Shown here piece after piece: positions 52,151 through 63,378 of a stretch of DNA of 64,000 bases; the stretch's first letter is position 1; every line of letters begins with the position of its first letter. The stretch comes from Dermanyssus gallinae (Eukaryota > Arthropoda > Arachnida > Mesostigmata > Dermanyssidae), in assembly GCA_003439945.1 (NCBI GenBank), contig QVRM01001792.1:1-64000 (forward strand), written 5' to 3'. The translations under genes were made by a program, and so were the position numbers. The notes below the pieces were generated by a model. That model had not been told where the DNA came from, ran no database searches, and was given only the letters and a program-made list of their open reading frames with translations.

Positions 52151-53180
52151 CGATGGATAAAGATCTAAGTTAATATTATTTTTTATCGATTTATCTAGTA
52201 CTGCATATATAGGTATGCATTATTTGAATTATGTTTAGTGAACGAAGCACACAAATTATTTCAGGCCATTATACAATATGGAGCAATTCGCCGTCGTGTA
52301 AAAATACGCAATGTCGATCAAACCAAGTTTAATTTGAATATGGGCTCAAACATACGGAAATACCTGCGTGTATACGAGTTTGTTTCACCACGGCACTCAT
52401 TTTGGATCATTCGAAAGTATTCAGCACATACAAATGATTATATCTGGATTACACGAAAAGTCAGAATATTCATATACGTACTAGACGTCTCGGTTGCAAA
52501 TCACACTATCAAAAAAGGAAATTAAATAAACTCGGTACCCCGGTAGCACTAAAGCAAAGCTCATTGACAGGAAATGTTATTATGCACTCATAATAACTTC
52601 AACCTAAATCCCCAATTCAAAAGATCTACGGTTTAAAAAGAATGTGTTGCACTGAGATTTAAGATTATATTTGCGGAACTTCAATTTGTTGGATAACTTA
52701 ATTAATAAGCGATGCTCTAAATAGGCGTGTTATTGCGACTATCGAAAAAAACATTCCTTAAATACTTGCTAGAAATCAGAAGTAAATAAATAACAGTTCA
52801 AAATAATACCATGCAGTACACATTATCGTATGCTATTTAAAAAATAAAATAGTTAGCGCCACTTTAATTCTAACGCTCAAGCTAAATCTGCCTATGGGCC
52901 TCGTGAGGAAAGCCCTTGATTTGTTGCGTATTCTTGAAGGAAGCACGTTATCCTAAATGATATCCATGTTCTGTTGGCTTAGCTACTTTTTAGTATTTGC
53001 AGTTTGCTAGTATTCCCCTCTTCGGTTCGTCTTGTTATTCATGTAGCCAAATCATACTGTTGAACCTGATTGTATGATGAAAAATGCCGTATCCAGTTAT
53101 TTCCGCGCATTCGATCATACACTAAAGAAGAATCGTAAGCTAGCTTGTCGCAAGTAGAACATCGACCTTAGACGTTTTTA
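52151..53180. other. Intergenic DNA at the right edge of block B1
   Basis: 52200-52870 is shared with 63420-63995. Beyond it I see nothing recognisable before the R1-like element. Confidence 0.5.
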
Positions 53181-53189
53181 ACGCTGACT

Positions 53190-54690
53190 ACACTGCGTCC
53201 TCGTGCACCAACGCGGCCGTCACAGACAAGCGCTGCCACAGGTGCGGGGTACTTGGGCAACCCCTCCAGAGAGTGTAAAGCGACCGCAATCTGCTACAAC
53301 TGCGGTGAGAAGGGACACGCGGCCAACGACGCCGCTTGTCCCAAGTACAGGGAGCCAGTAGAAAAGCTCCGCCGCCGCGGCACCCGGCCAACGCCCGTGC
53401 ATTTCACGACCAAGCGAGAGCTAAACCCTGCCCCAACGATGACGCCAGCTTGTAAAGTTCTCCAGCTGAACTGTAATCGCAGCACATGCGCCCACAGTAT
53501 GCTTCAAGAGGTCAGCAGCAGGGTAGGAGCCGACCTGATGCTGCTCAGCAAGCCCAATGCCCGGTGGGCGGAAAACCGTCCCCCGGCCCCGCTCCTGGAC
53601 ACCGACAAGGCAACGGGGTCGTCGCAGCCAGCTCCGTATCTCCGGTCACGGCTGCGGCTATCGTTTTACATGGATCGACGTAGCAAACGTTTCTTTTAAC
53701 CAAACTCATGTCCCACTTATAGTCATAAATGGTGACGCCGGGGCCAGCGCATGGGGCTTGATCGGAACCACCAAAAGGGGGGCTTGCAGTTCCCGACTGG
53801 TTAGCGGCCGAGGTGCTTCTTGTTCCTAACGGATACGCCCATCATTAACAGGGCCGGGCGCACTTCGTGCATCGACTTGACTGTTACGCTTAGGTTCGAG
53901 GCCCATAAGATTTTAAACTGGAAGGTGCTACATAAACAGGAATCTCTCAGGGACAATTTTATCATCGAAATCCATGTGACTGCTGCCGCGACAGCAAATC
54001 CAATGCTGCATCCGCCCATCAGACGTCAGGGAGCCGAGCAGCTTCGGAGGTCCCTCAGGGCCTTTATAGGGCCAAAGGGATCGCCAACTACAGCGGCGAG
54101 CTTCCAGACGCTTTTAAAGAAGGCGTGCGAGATCTTCCCAGGCCGTGCCGCACATACAAGCCGCGGAGGCACGCCAAAATACTGGTGGATTGCTGCACTT
54201 GGACAATTGCGGCAGAAGTGTCTGAGAGTGCGGCGGTATCTAACTCGCGCTCAATCCGAGCACGAGGGAGAGGCCGCCCGACGCTATGGAGCTGAGTACA
54301 CGAATCTGCAGGTCCTCCTGCGCAAGGTAATCTTCAGGAGCAAAAAACGCTCCTAGAGGGCCTTTCTGGAGGAGCTGTTCTGTGGTCCAGGCGCTGTTCA
54401 AGGTATTCCCGGACGCAGTAGCGACCGCGGCGACGGGGATGTGTCGCTGCTAACAGGACCCGCTTGCGTCGGGCCCAGGGGTCTGAGCCCTCAGGCTAAT
54501 CGCGGCGTACCGGACGGTAAGCGCAGCGGCGACTCTCGTCCTTGCTGGAACGATTCTCTGGTATCTGAAAGCAGCCGAAGGCCGCCTCTTACGGGGTGAC
54601 CCCTAGCGCGAGAAGGACGAGGAGCGCCGGCATACAATTGACCTCTGGTAGGAAGAGTGGGATGGCTTACAAGAGGATAATATTTAGATG
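53190..54690 (+). pseudogene. R1-like retrotransposon with deleted reverse transcriptase
   Basis: It begins with a gag CCHC knuckle (CYNCGEKGHAANDAACP near 53300). The endonuclease start follows (KVLQLNCNRSTCAHSMLQEV, GADLMLLSKPNARW), with later endonuclease parts in other frames (IINRAGRTSCIDLTV, LRDNFIIEI) and the linker CLRVRRYLTRAQSEHEGEAA. From about 54480 it reads IAAYRTVSAAATLVLAGTIP and ERRHTIDLW, which belong after the reverse transcriptase. The whole polymerase domain is therefore missing, and several shifts break the rest. Confidence 0.82.
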
Positions 54691-54730
54691 GCGATACTCA
54701 AGCTTATTTCTACTTCAACTACAATAAACT

Positions 54731-55030
54731 ATGTCATCTCGTACGATCAACGGGAAAAACATCACCGACCGCTCCCAGCTGCTGGTGCGGTTTGTCTGTC
54801 GGTGGAGGAAACTTGAGGTGCAACGAAGATGCCGGGAAGTGAAGCCGAAGTCGAGCATTCTAGCCGGCTGCCAGGGAAGCAACAACAACATCTACGCCAA
54901 TGACCATCTGACACCCGCCAACGCGAGCCTGCATTACCGCCTCCGTCGCCTCAAGGCCAACAGGAAAATTTCTGACGTCCGAACGTCAGACTGCTGCGTA
55001 CAAATCCGTCTCAACAGCAACGCTCCATGA
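54731..55030 (+). pseudogene. ORF1 C-terminal fragment of CR1/L2-like LINE
   Basis: A 99-residue frame with IYANDHLTPANASLHYRLRR, matching the LTP.N..L...AR motif near the end of ORF1 proteins of CR1/L2/Jockey-group elements, where VRIN-like strands follow. The N-terminal half is absent, so the element appears to have lost its 5' end. It stops 73 bp before ORF2. Confidence 0.65.
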
Positions 55031-55102
55031 CGGGACGTGACAACCGACACCGATATCGATGCCCTTGTCGGTCGCAAATAGTCGTCACCATATTATTACT
55101 AT

Positions 55103-57991
55103 ATGACAGCTAGTCAAACAATTAATGTCACAGAACTTAAAATAGAACCTGGCTCTTTCTACGGAATACACTGCAATATTAATGGTGCCAAGTCTCATAT
55201 ACACGACATTGAAACGATGTTACATTTGCTTCCTTACCCTCCGTCATTTATCGCTTTGTCGGAAACTCGTATCTCGCGACAGGAGGCAGCCGCTTTTCAG
55301 ATTAATAATTATAACCAATTTGTTGATTGCCGTAATAAGCCGGGTGGAGGTGTGGCACTGTTTATTAGACATGATTATGTGGTACGCGAGCGGAACGATC
55401 TCAAACTACTCCTTCCGGCAGACGCTCGATGCGAAAGTATTTTTGTTGAGGTGTTTGCCGATGGTCAGAGTACAGTTGTGGGAGCATTTTATAGGCAACC
55501 GTCGGGGAGGCCCTTGGATTTCTTGTGTGCACTAGAAGAATTACTGCCAAAAATGAATAGCCTAAACACAATATGTCTCGGTGATGCAAATATTGACTTG
55601 TTAGATAAGGGCTCACTTGCAACTGACCTGTATGAGTTACTACACTCGTATGACTTTCGAGAGATTATTGGTTTGCCGACTAGAGTGGCTTGTGTGGACA
55701 CTGCTCACGGCCAACGTATCACCGAAAAATGCATAGATCATATTTACTGCAATGTTTCACCTAAGACAACTATCGCCTCCGGCGTTCTTACGGCCACTTT
55801 TTCTGACCACTTTACCACATTTATTTGTCTAAAATCTAAGCCGTCGGCCGCCAACGAGTGCCCACAATTCAAACTCAACTATGATCAAATAGTCACCGAA
55901 CTGTCATCGTCTATGTGGGACGACCTATACGGACTGCATGACGTCATCGAGGCATTTGAATTGTTTAGAGTAAGAGTTATGTCGGCGGTGAAGCGTAATA
56001 GTACTGAGATCAAGAATACTAAGTCGAGAAACGTAATTCGAAAAAATTGGGTGACACCGGAATTATATGCCCTTATTAAAGAGAAGGAACAGGCGTACGC
56101 AATACACAGAGCTGACCCCACACACAACGGCAAATGCAAAACTTATCGTATACTCAGGAACAGGGTGACAAGATTCTCACGCAAATGTACATTGGAAGCG
56201 AACTGCAACATAATTACAGACAGAATTAATAACCGGAGGGGTCCTTGGGAGGCAATCCAACCTGTACTTGGAGGTGTTCAGGATAAAAAATTTACCAAAC
56301 TTCTTGTAAACGGGGAACTCGTCACCGATGAAACTTCGCTAGCTAACATATTCAACCACTACTACGCAACATGTGTGACCCGTTACAACGAGTGCTCATC
56401 GAGCTATGCCATTCCGGATAACTTCTCGACGCCTGCCGAACAATTCTCTCTGCAGCCAGTCAACGTTCACAGAATTCACCACCTTTTACAAAATGTTAAA
56501 ATATGCTCCACCGCCCCCGAACAGATTCCATCACTGGTTCTTCGTAGGGCTGCGGACGCACTCGCATCGCCTCTTGAGTATAGTATCAATCTTTCCATCA
56601 GAACAGGAGTATACCCCAATGTCCTAAAGCTATACCGTGTGGTTCCATTGTTCAATGGCGGGGATCGCCTGTCCCGAGACAACTATAGACCTATCAGCAT
56701 TCCCGCGCCAATATCGAAGGTCTTTGAAAAATGCATTTTTGAACAGTTTACAGATTTTATCGAAGGACACAACGTCCTACATTGTAGGCAGTTCGGTTTT
56801 CGACCTAAGATGTCGACGGTTGTGCCTGTCATGGATTTTGTCGAGGACATACGGAAACACTTAAAATCAGAGAAGACTGTAGCAGCGGTATTTATTGACC
56901 TTAGAAAGGCGTTTGATACAGTTGACTTAGACATTATTTTAAAAAAACTCTCTACTTATAGGGCTAGTGAAAATTTTATAAAGTGGGTGCGCTCATTCAT
57001 CTGTGAAAGACGCCAAGTTGTCCAAATTGGACAATCTTCTTCTCATATAGAAAATATATCGATTGGAGTGGCTCAAGGGAGTATCAGTGGTCCGCTATTA
57101 TTTAATATTTTTGTTAACGATATTTTTAGTATTCTTAACCACGCAAAACTAACCTTGTTTGCTGACGACACAACGGCTCTATTCGTGGGCGACTCTCCCC
57201 AACAAGTTGAAACAATGATTCGTGAGGATATTGAAAGGCTATCTCTATGGTTCAAAAATAACGGCCTCTATATTAATTGGTCAAAAACAGGAATTGTTCA
57301 ATTTAAAACTCCAAGAGGCCAATCGACAATCAATCCTGAAGCTTTTGCATGCGACCGCAGGCTTAATATACTAGTTGAAGCGAAGTTCCTGGGCATTGTT
57401 CTTGACGAACATCTGACGTTCCAGGCGCATGCGAAACATGTCAGAAAAAAAATTGTCAGTGGCGTAGCCGCCATATACCGCACACGCAAAATCCTTCCCC
57501 GCCAATGCCTTACGGCAATGTGCCACGCGTATGTACAGAGCCACCTAACATACGGTCTGGAGGTGTACGGTCTTTCTTATGCATCTAATATAACTCCGCT
57601 TCATTTGCTTCTGAAAAGAGCACTTCGTCTTGTCTTAGGCCTCCCACATCGCGTCTCAATAACGATAGAACAATATAAGGAACTCTCGGTGCTCCCGTTA
57701 CCACATCTTATTAAATTTACCATAGTTGTCGAAATAAAGCGTATTCTTCTTGGCCATCATCCCAATTTGGTTGGCCTTATCGAATCTGCAAGGACCAAAA
57801 ACACCCGAGGCTCGGCATCTCACTTGCTTATTGTCTTCCCGGCCACAAGTACGCAATCAAGGTTTGCACTATGTAATTCAGGTGTTACCTTGTGGAACAA
57901 GTTACCTAGTGACATTAGGACACTAATATCGCTTAGTCAATTCAAAAACACTGCTAGAACGCACTATCTTACCTCACTTGCGTCTGAATAA
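55103..57991 (+). CDS. LINE ORF2: AP endonuclease and reverse transcriptase, 962 aa
   Basis: Residues 1-245 form an APE-type endonuclease with HCNINGAKSHI, ALSETRI (catalytic Glu), GAFYRQP, CLGDANIDL, IDHIYCN and FSDHFTTF, so the expected catalytic positions are all present. Residues about 480-800 are the reverse transcriptase: NYRPISIPAPISKVFEK, RQFGFRPKMSTV, AAVFIDLRKAFDTVD (first Asp), VAQGSISGPLLFNIFVND, TLFADDTTALF (catalytic Asp pair) and NWSKTGIVQF. The C-terminal part has HVRKKIVSGVAAIYR and RALRLVLGLP. The enzyme nicks target DNA and copies the element's RNA there. No stop or frameshift interrupts it, so it is intact or very recently mobile. The CR1/L2/Daphne-type clade is inference. 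Confidence 0.93.
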   Translation: MTASQTINVTELKIEPGSFYGIHCNINGAKSHIHDIETMLHLLPYPPSFIALSETRISRQEAAAFQINNYNQFVDCRNKPGGGVALFIRHDYVVRERNDLKLLLPADARCESIFVEVFADGQSTVVGAFYRQPSGRPLDFLCALEELLPKMNSLNTICLGDANIDLLDKGSLATDLYELLHSYDFREIIGLPTRVACVDTAHGQRITEKCIDHIYCNVSPKTTIASGVLTATFSDHFTTFICLKSKPSAANECPQFKLNYDQIVTELSSSMWDDLYGLHDVIEAFELFRVRVMSAVKRNSTEIKNTKSRNVIRKNWVTPELYALIKEKEQAYAIHRADPTHNGKCKTYRILRNRVTRFSRKCTLEANCNIITDRINNRRGPWEAIQPVLGGVQDKKFTKLLVNGELVTDETSLANIFNHYYATCVTRYNECSSSYAIPDNFSTPAEQFSLQPVNVHRIHHLLQNVKICSTAPEQIPSLVLRRAADALASPLEYSINLSIRTGVYPNVLKLYRVVPLFNGGDRLSRDNYRPISIPAPISKVFEKCIFEQFTDFIEGHNVLHCRQFGFRPKMSTVVPVMDFVEDIRKHLKSEKTVAAVFIDLRKAFDTVDLDIILKKLSTYRASENFIKWVRSFICERRQVVQIGQSSSHIENISIGVAQGSISGPLLFNIFVNDIFSILNHAKLTLFADDTTALFVGDSPQQVETMIREDIERLSLWFKNNGLYINWSKTGIVQFKTPRGQSTINPEAFACDRRLNILVEAKFLGIVLDEHLTFQAHAKHVRKKIVSGVAAIYRTRKILPRQCLTAMCHAYVQSHLTYGLEVYGLSYASNITPLHLLLKRALRLVLGLPHRVSITIEQYKELSVLPLPHLIKFTIVVEIKRILLGHHPNLVGLIESARTKNTRGSASHLLIVFPATSTQSRFALCNSGVTLWNKLPSDIRTLISLSQFKNTARTHYLTSLASE

Positions 57992-58195
57992 ACCATATGT
58001 ATGTAATCATGTACACAATCTATAGATAAATAATTGCAATAACACGAGATACTACGGTGATAATGTATAAAATCCTACTGTAACTTGTACATACGAGTAT
58101 GCTTCGCACTAGCCTGTGGCTATATGAAGTTGTAACACAAATGAGAAACTACAATTAAGAATGAATAAACGTCATATCATATCATATCATATCTC

Positions 58196-58860
58196 AAGAA
58201 GAGTTACAATTGCCCTTGCTTAAGTTGTAGCCCTTCATGAAATTATTATTAAATGTGATTATCTGATTTTCTGATCCCCAAGTTGTGTTAATAAATCTAC
58301 GAGCGATACGAATAGTATAATATATATGATACATAATTTTAGCAAATTTAAAAACGTATTTATGCATGATACGTTGTTGCTCATCTTTATTATATTTTTG
58401 TAGATGCAAACTGTGCAACTTTTGTGAGAATTAAGCAAGAATATACAATGATGTGTAAACTTTAGTTTAATTTCACATACCTAAACATTCAAATTAGCTT
58501 AATTTTAGAAGTAAGCATAACGTTTTTTGTGACAACCTGTTTACTCTATCACGTTTAGTCACAACCTTGACTTTTTATATCTCAGAAAAATCTTTCTTGT
58601 TGCAGAAAAATATATCTTGTTTCGGCATCTTGAAGGATCTGTTACAGATGCCTGCTCCGTATGGTGTACTCTAAACCATATGTGTACATACAATAATTTA
58701 TAACTCAAGTCGATTATTTGCTAAATATGAAATCTGCCGGAGTGCTTGTAGGTTCTGGCAGTACAAAAGATGATAGATTGAACAAGTTGTTCCACAGTGC
58801 CGACAAGTCCACTGCTCTTCTGCCTCATGGAAGATAAATTTCGTGCGCACTGCACGATAA
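58196..58860. other. AT-rich intergenic DNA
   Basis: Nothing recognised between the LINE tail and the truncated foldback element. Confidence 0.5.
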
Positions 58861-58864
58861 AAGC

Positions 58865-59325
58865 CGTGCGTTAATTACAATTTTTCGGCGGGATGTCTAG
58901 ATTAAGTGCATCATGTAAAATGACTGTGTGGCGACGCGCTGCGGCTGTCGCGCGATACGTCGGCGGTAGTTAACGCCGCCACACAGTCATTTAAATGCAC
59001 TTCATCTGGACATCCTCCCGAAAAAAAATAATTACTCCGCAACCACAGCGCATTGCTATAAAATTGGTTTCTTTGAAAGAAGCAGAATTTTCTCACGAAC
59101 ACGAGGGTGTGCTTAGTTTCTATTCTGTCTAGGAGGATCCGGTTGCCTTGCAACAGCACATTTTATGCTCCTATATAGGGCAAAAACACTAGTGTCACAA
59201 ATTGTAGTAATTCCACTCTCAGTCTGAAACAAGAATTCTTAGAGATCATGTTCCATTGGAAAGAATGTTTGCTTTAACGAGCTCTACAATTGCTTATATC
59301 GATTCTCATAACGTTTTGTCACACC
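58865..59325. mobile_element. Truncated foldback element
   Basis: Carries the inner palindrome core (TGACTGTGTGGCGACG ... complement at 58975-58990) and the complete right arm down to ACGTTTTGTCACACCC. The outer left arm is missing. Related to 43423-45397. Confidence 0.8.
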
Positions 59326-60404
59326 CTGTATATATGAGCGTGAGGAAAATAAAAACATGTGTATGCATCTGGATCTAATGTTAGCTTCTTCTCCAACATC
59401 TATACTAAGGCACAATTAGTAGCTATTGTATTGAAATTGCTAGGATACTCGTCGTATTGTTTAATTAATTAAACGACAGTATAGCAGCAATTGCTGACAG
59501 AGGTTAACAAAACTTCACATTAAACTGTAATTGCTCGTCTCCATCCAGGGAAGCACGCTCCTGAGCTCACATCAGGATTATGTCTTAGGATTAGGACTCC
59601 TATGTGATCATGCATAATGTACTACTTTTGAAAGGCGCCCTGGACTTAGAGCTGTTTTCTAAGCTGCATACGTTAAAACGCATTGATCCTACGTGGCTCG
59701 CTTACAAGGTAATTAAAAAAACACAATGACACAGAGTATGGATTTTTGTTATATTTTTATGACGTGGTTTCCTTGACCTAGTCCAGATCCCTCCGGATAA
59801 GTAGGAAAATTGCGGCACACAAAGTCTCCTGAGCGGGTCTGTTTAAAACACATTGTACGGGTGAGAGTTAAAGACGCATTGTTTGGCATTACCAGCTTTT
59901 TTTTTTACTAACACCCGTTTTAAACAGTTAGATTTTACCAGGTTTGCGTGATATGGATAGCCACAATAGGCATACATCTCAACATATATTGCTTTTATTT
60001 TGCCGCCGGCCTCTATCAACTCTACTAGCGTATATGCTGTGGTCGCGGCTCTCGACGTCGACTGGTGGTCGCGTTCGGTTGTAAAACTAAATTTTAAAAT
60101 TGCATTTCTAAAAAAGAACTGCGAGTGCTGGTCCGGAAACTGCCCGGAGATATATTTTGTTGTATGTCTCCTGCATGTCCCTATGTAGGTAGGTTTAAAG
60201 GTACTTCATCTTGAGCTTGCCGTACGGATCAGGTCTATGGGGTGAGCACGCATTGCGGGCTTGCCTTGGCTAGCTTATCTATGATTCATATTATGCAACC
60301 ACTCAATTAGCTTGATAGGATCGTGAACCAAGAGGTCCGCTCATCACGTTTGCGGCATTTCGAGTGGGTAAATTCAATTTCAACGAATATGATGTTGAAA
60401 TACA
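59326..60404. other. Spacer of block B2
   Basis: Matches 45398-46820. About 110 bp near 59720-59835 (ACACAATGACACAGAGTATG and following) is absent from B1. No gene seen. Confidence 0.5.
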
Positions 60405-60432
60405 CATAAGATATTGTAAATAAAACGCACTT
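60405..60432. other. Empty site of the gypsy insertion
   Basis: ACATAAGATATTGTAAATAA runs uninterrupted here, whereas in B1 the LTR element lies between two copies of ATAT in the same context. It confirms the element's ends and its 4-bp target duplication. Confidence 0.92.
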
Positions 60433-60634
60433 AAAAAGAAACCTGTGTAATAATGTCTATGCACATTGCATTGGCAAATCTCGTGCGTCCTAGGACGAAC
60501 ACAATTTGCGTTTCTGTTAGTCTATAGCTGTGCCTACCTAAGGTATAAGTAGGTAGGCGTTTGATTCGGCGAAGTCGATTCGGCGTCTGCCACAAATCTT
60601 TGGTACACTTCCACATTTAGGCATGCTTTGCGGC

Positions 60635-61291
60635 TTAGGGCATTGCAAACCAACCCACTACTGCGTGAAGAGCGCGCGAATATCTGCCTAGTAGAGCCGC
60701 GGTCAGCTGATTGGAAAGCGCGTAGTGTACCGACTGAGTCACGTTGAGGAATGCCGCTGGGCGCAGGTTGAGGGTGCCCCGAACAACGTTGGAGATCATG
60801 GTAATGCGCTGAATGGTGACGCGCTGTAGTTTCGCTCGAGAATCTCGGCAACGTCCCTGAAGCTCAACCAGCATACACGAGCTCGGATGAACGAGAGTTG
60901 ACGTTTCAATAGCATGTCGGCTTCCCAGGATAGTGTCGCCCTTGACATTGGCGTCCATGGCCACCCTGACTCGGCCGAGCGAAATGTAGCACTCCATCTT
61001 CAGCCGATCTTGAGCAATTGTAGTGTAGGAGCAATTGCCTGCACGAGACAGCCCGGAAAGACCGAAGAAGAAGCCCTGCGTGAAGTTGGCCTGCAGGACC
61101 TGATTGGTCGTTGTTGTTCCGTTCAGCTTCGTTTTGATCTCGAACGGTCTGGCACGCAGCGGGTCCAGTTTTCGTTGACGAACGTCACTGTCAATAAGGC
61201 GAAGGACAGAGTCTATAAACGAATCGGCCGTAAAGTTGGCCGACACTACCGAGGCTAGAGCCAAAACACACAGCGCGATGTAGGACAACAT
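60635..61291 (-). CDS. Array gene 10: secreted 218-aa protein, subfamily B
   Basis: Duplicate of gene 9. Start at 61291 (MLSYIALCVLALASVVSA). It has one extra residue (TTIAQDRL for TTAQDRL), and the second cysteine is in KMECYIS rather than KIGCYIS. Cysteines are at 87, 101, 139 and 148. Differences cluster near residues 24-40 (SFIDSVLRLIDSDVRQRK) and in the C terminus (RALHAVVGWFAMP). Intact frame. The upstream in-frame ATG at 61342 (MPSDYSEFQALVDPLHT) is conserved with gene 9. Confidence 0.86.
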   Translation of the reverse strand: MLSYIALCVLALASVVSANFTADSFIDSVLRLIDSDVRQRKLDPLRARPFEIKTKLNGTTTTNQVLQANFTQGFFFGLSGLSRAGNCSYTTIAQDRLKMECYISLGRVRVAMDANVKGDTILGSRHAIETSTLVHPSSCMLVELQGRCRDSRAKLQRVTIQRITMISNVVRGTLNLRPAAFLNVTQSVHYALSNQLTAALLGRYSRALHAVVGWFAMP

Positions 61292-61342
61292 GGTGTGCAA
61301 TGGGTCGACTAGCGCTTGGAACTCACTGTAATCGCTTGGCAT

Positions 61343-61586
61343 AACCTAAGGGCATCACGACATTTATTCATTTGGTCGCTGGCTGACAACGGGAAAGGAG
61401 GCTCCTCGCTCGACGCTGGAGAGGCAGGCCGTTCCCCTGAGTGAATGTGAACTGTAATGTTATTGTAATATTAACAGTCATAATGATAACAATCCCTTTC
61501 GATAGTCCATGTGGTGAAGAGAGGAATGTAACACAGGAATGCATTGCAGCTACAACTTAGAAACCGATTTTGCGAATTTACGAATA
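61343..61586. other. Upstream region of gene 10
   Basis: Conserved with 50099-50340. Presumed to contain the promoter. No TATA box recognised. Confidence 0.4.
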
Positions 61587-61594
61587 AATATACA

Positions 61595-61640
<46 letters not shown>
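61587..61640. repeat. TA microsatellite
   Basis: Shorter counterpart of 50341-50417. Confidence 0.95.
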
Positions 61641-61641
<1 letters not shown>

Positions 61642-63090
61642 CCACGAAATGTGTCGGTCAGTAAGACACGATAACCACAGCAATGGTTATCGGGCGCGTA
61701 TCTAATTCGGGACAATGTCGTACATGGTGACGGTCAACATAACACGTTCTACAATATTTATATAGTCTTAAATTCGAAGTCCTACAGCACTCTCTACCTA
61801 ATAAAAGATAATGATGGAAACTGAACCAGGTTAACCTACAGAAAATCCCAAAAAATCCCGGTCGGGGGAGGGGAGGGTGAACTCCACACAACTCAAATGC
61901 TGACCATGGCGACTTCCTGTTCAGGATCGGCAAAACTCCCGGCGGATGGAAACCTCACAATACACTGTTCTGAGGTACCCAGCATTGACGGAGCAGCGCA
62001 CGGTTTTATCGCTTTTCATGAAGACTTATATGATCCCTGCCAAAAAATACGGAAACATTTTCGTACTAGAACACTATATCTGAGGTCTTCAAAATTATAC
62101 AACAAGAGAAAATAGGGGTTAAATTCCTAAATTGCCCGCCCCTTTCCGTGGCACCCGGGGAACACACTTGCCAGGAGTGGTAGGCTTGCAGGAGGCACGA
62201 AGATATGACTGGTTTTTCATGGGTTGAAGCCCCACAGTACCGGCCCATGCTTGCAGGGAGCTTCCCCGCCATGGTGACCGTGGGCGCAACCGCATTTTCC
62301 AGTTAGTCTTCTAAAAATATGACTTTTCTAAAAAGCACCAAAGCTAGTTTTCGAAAATAAAAAGCGGAGTGTGCGCACACAAAGGAATCAAAGCAGAAAT
62401 AAGTACCTCACTGGGAAGCACTAAAATTCTGCTTCAAACTTTAAAACGAACGTTGTGCATTTCTTGCTTACAAGTATATTTGTGGATCTTCTTGCTTCGG
62501 TATAGCGTGGTTGCTGTAAAACGAGGGGCAACGCCGAATATTTACGCACCTTAACGATTATAGTTTTTCGGCTATATAGCCGTCTTACGTCGTCGTAAAA
62601 TGCTTCAAAGTATTGCATGGCGGTAACTTGGTCTGTGTGTCAGTGTTTGCAATTAATCTTCGCGAGGCTTCTCCCACAGTCTGTCTTCAATCTTTTTACT
62701 CTCTTATTTGATGAGCTAGCTTGCCCCGTATAACTAGGTGATGCCGTGCCAGCAGGCTGGACACATCCGTGGCACAAGCTACGAGTGTGGATCCTGATCG
62801 TATACGTTAAGTGTAACTACACTTAAAAGCGTAAATAAGCGTTTATCATATAGAATGCATTTTCCGAATTTAAGCTGTTTAAATTCTTCTTATATAACAT
62901 ATCATAAAATCACTTTTATTGTCACATAAGAGAGATAAAAGATATATGGTACAGTCACACAAGCACTGTTATCAATGTATGCACCTCTGAAAAAAACGTT
63001 ACTAATCACGTTAAAAATATGTTTAATATTTAGATACAATTTGTTTCTGCTAATAACGTCATGCTTAATAATAGTCTTGGGTAACACCAG
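61641..63090. other. Conserved non-coding part of block B2
   Basis: Matches 50418-51860. No gene I can support. Confidence 0.5.
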
Positions 63091-63171
63091 CAGAATCACC
63101 TGTCTATCTGGAGCCTGGCCCAGTTATAGAAATGGTAATTTAGCCCGTAGAACGTCTCTGTAATATAATTA

Positions 63172-63378
63172 ATATGGGTAAAGATCTAGTTTTCGGGCTG
63201 ACTCTCAGCCAGGATTTAACGTCCACGGAGCTGTTGTTCACATTGCTTCATATACGGACCCTCATAAATGCAAATGTGCAATGGTGGGGCGCGAACCCGC
63301 GCACCTATGTGTCTGTTCTGGTCGCGAGGCGCGGTGGGAACGCACCACGCCACCGGGCTCGACTTGTTATGTCGATGG
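63172..63378 (-). mobile_element. tRNA-derived SINE, copy 3
   Basis: Duplicate of 51950-52150, with the minus-strand B box GGGTTCGCGCCCC carrying one change. It was already present when the B blocks duplicated. Confidence 0.75.

Larger units (their letters stand above)
44950..52870. repeat. Duplicated block B1, interrupted by a gypsy element
   Basis: From the right arm of the foldback element to the sequence beyond the SINE, this matches 59010-63995 with point changes and small indels. It contains gene 9. The 46821-49167 part is an insertion absent from the partner block. Confidence 0.85.
54700..58195 (+). mobile_element. CR1/L2-group LINE, nearly complete at the 3' end
   Basis: A partial ORF1, an intact ORF2 and a 3' tail of tandem CATAT units (about 58173-58193) make up the element. 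The short tandem tail rather than poly(A) is usual for this group. The 5' end is missing and adjoins the R1-like wreck. The 3' untranslated region is about 180 bp. Confidence 0.85.
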
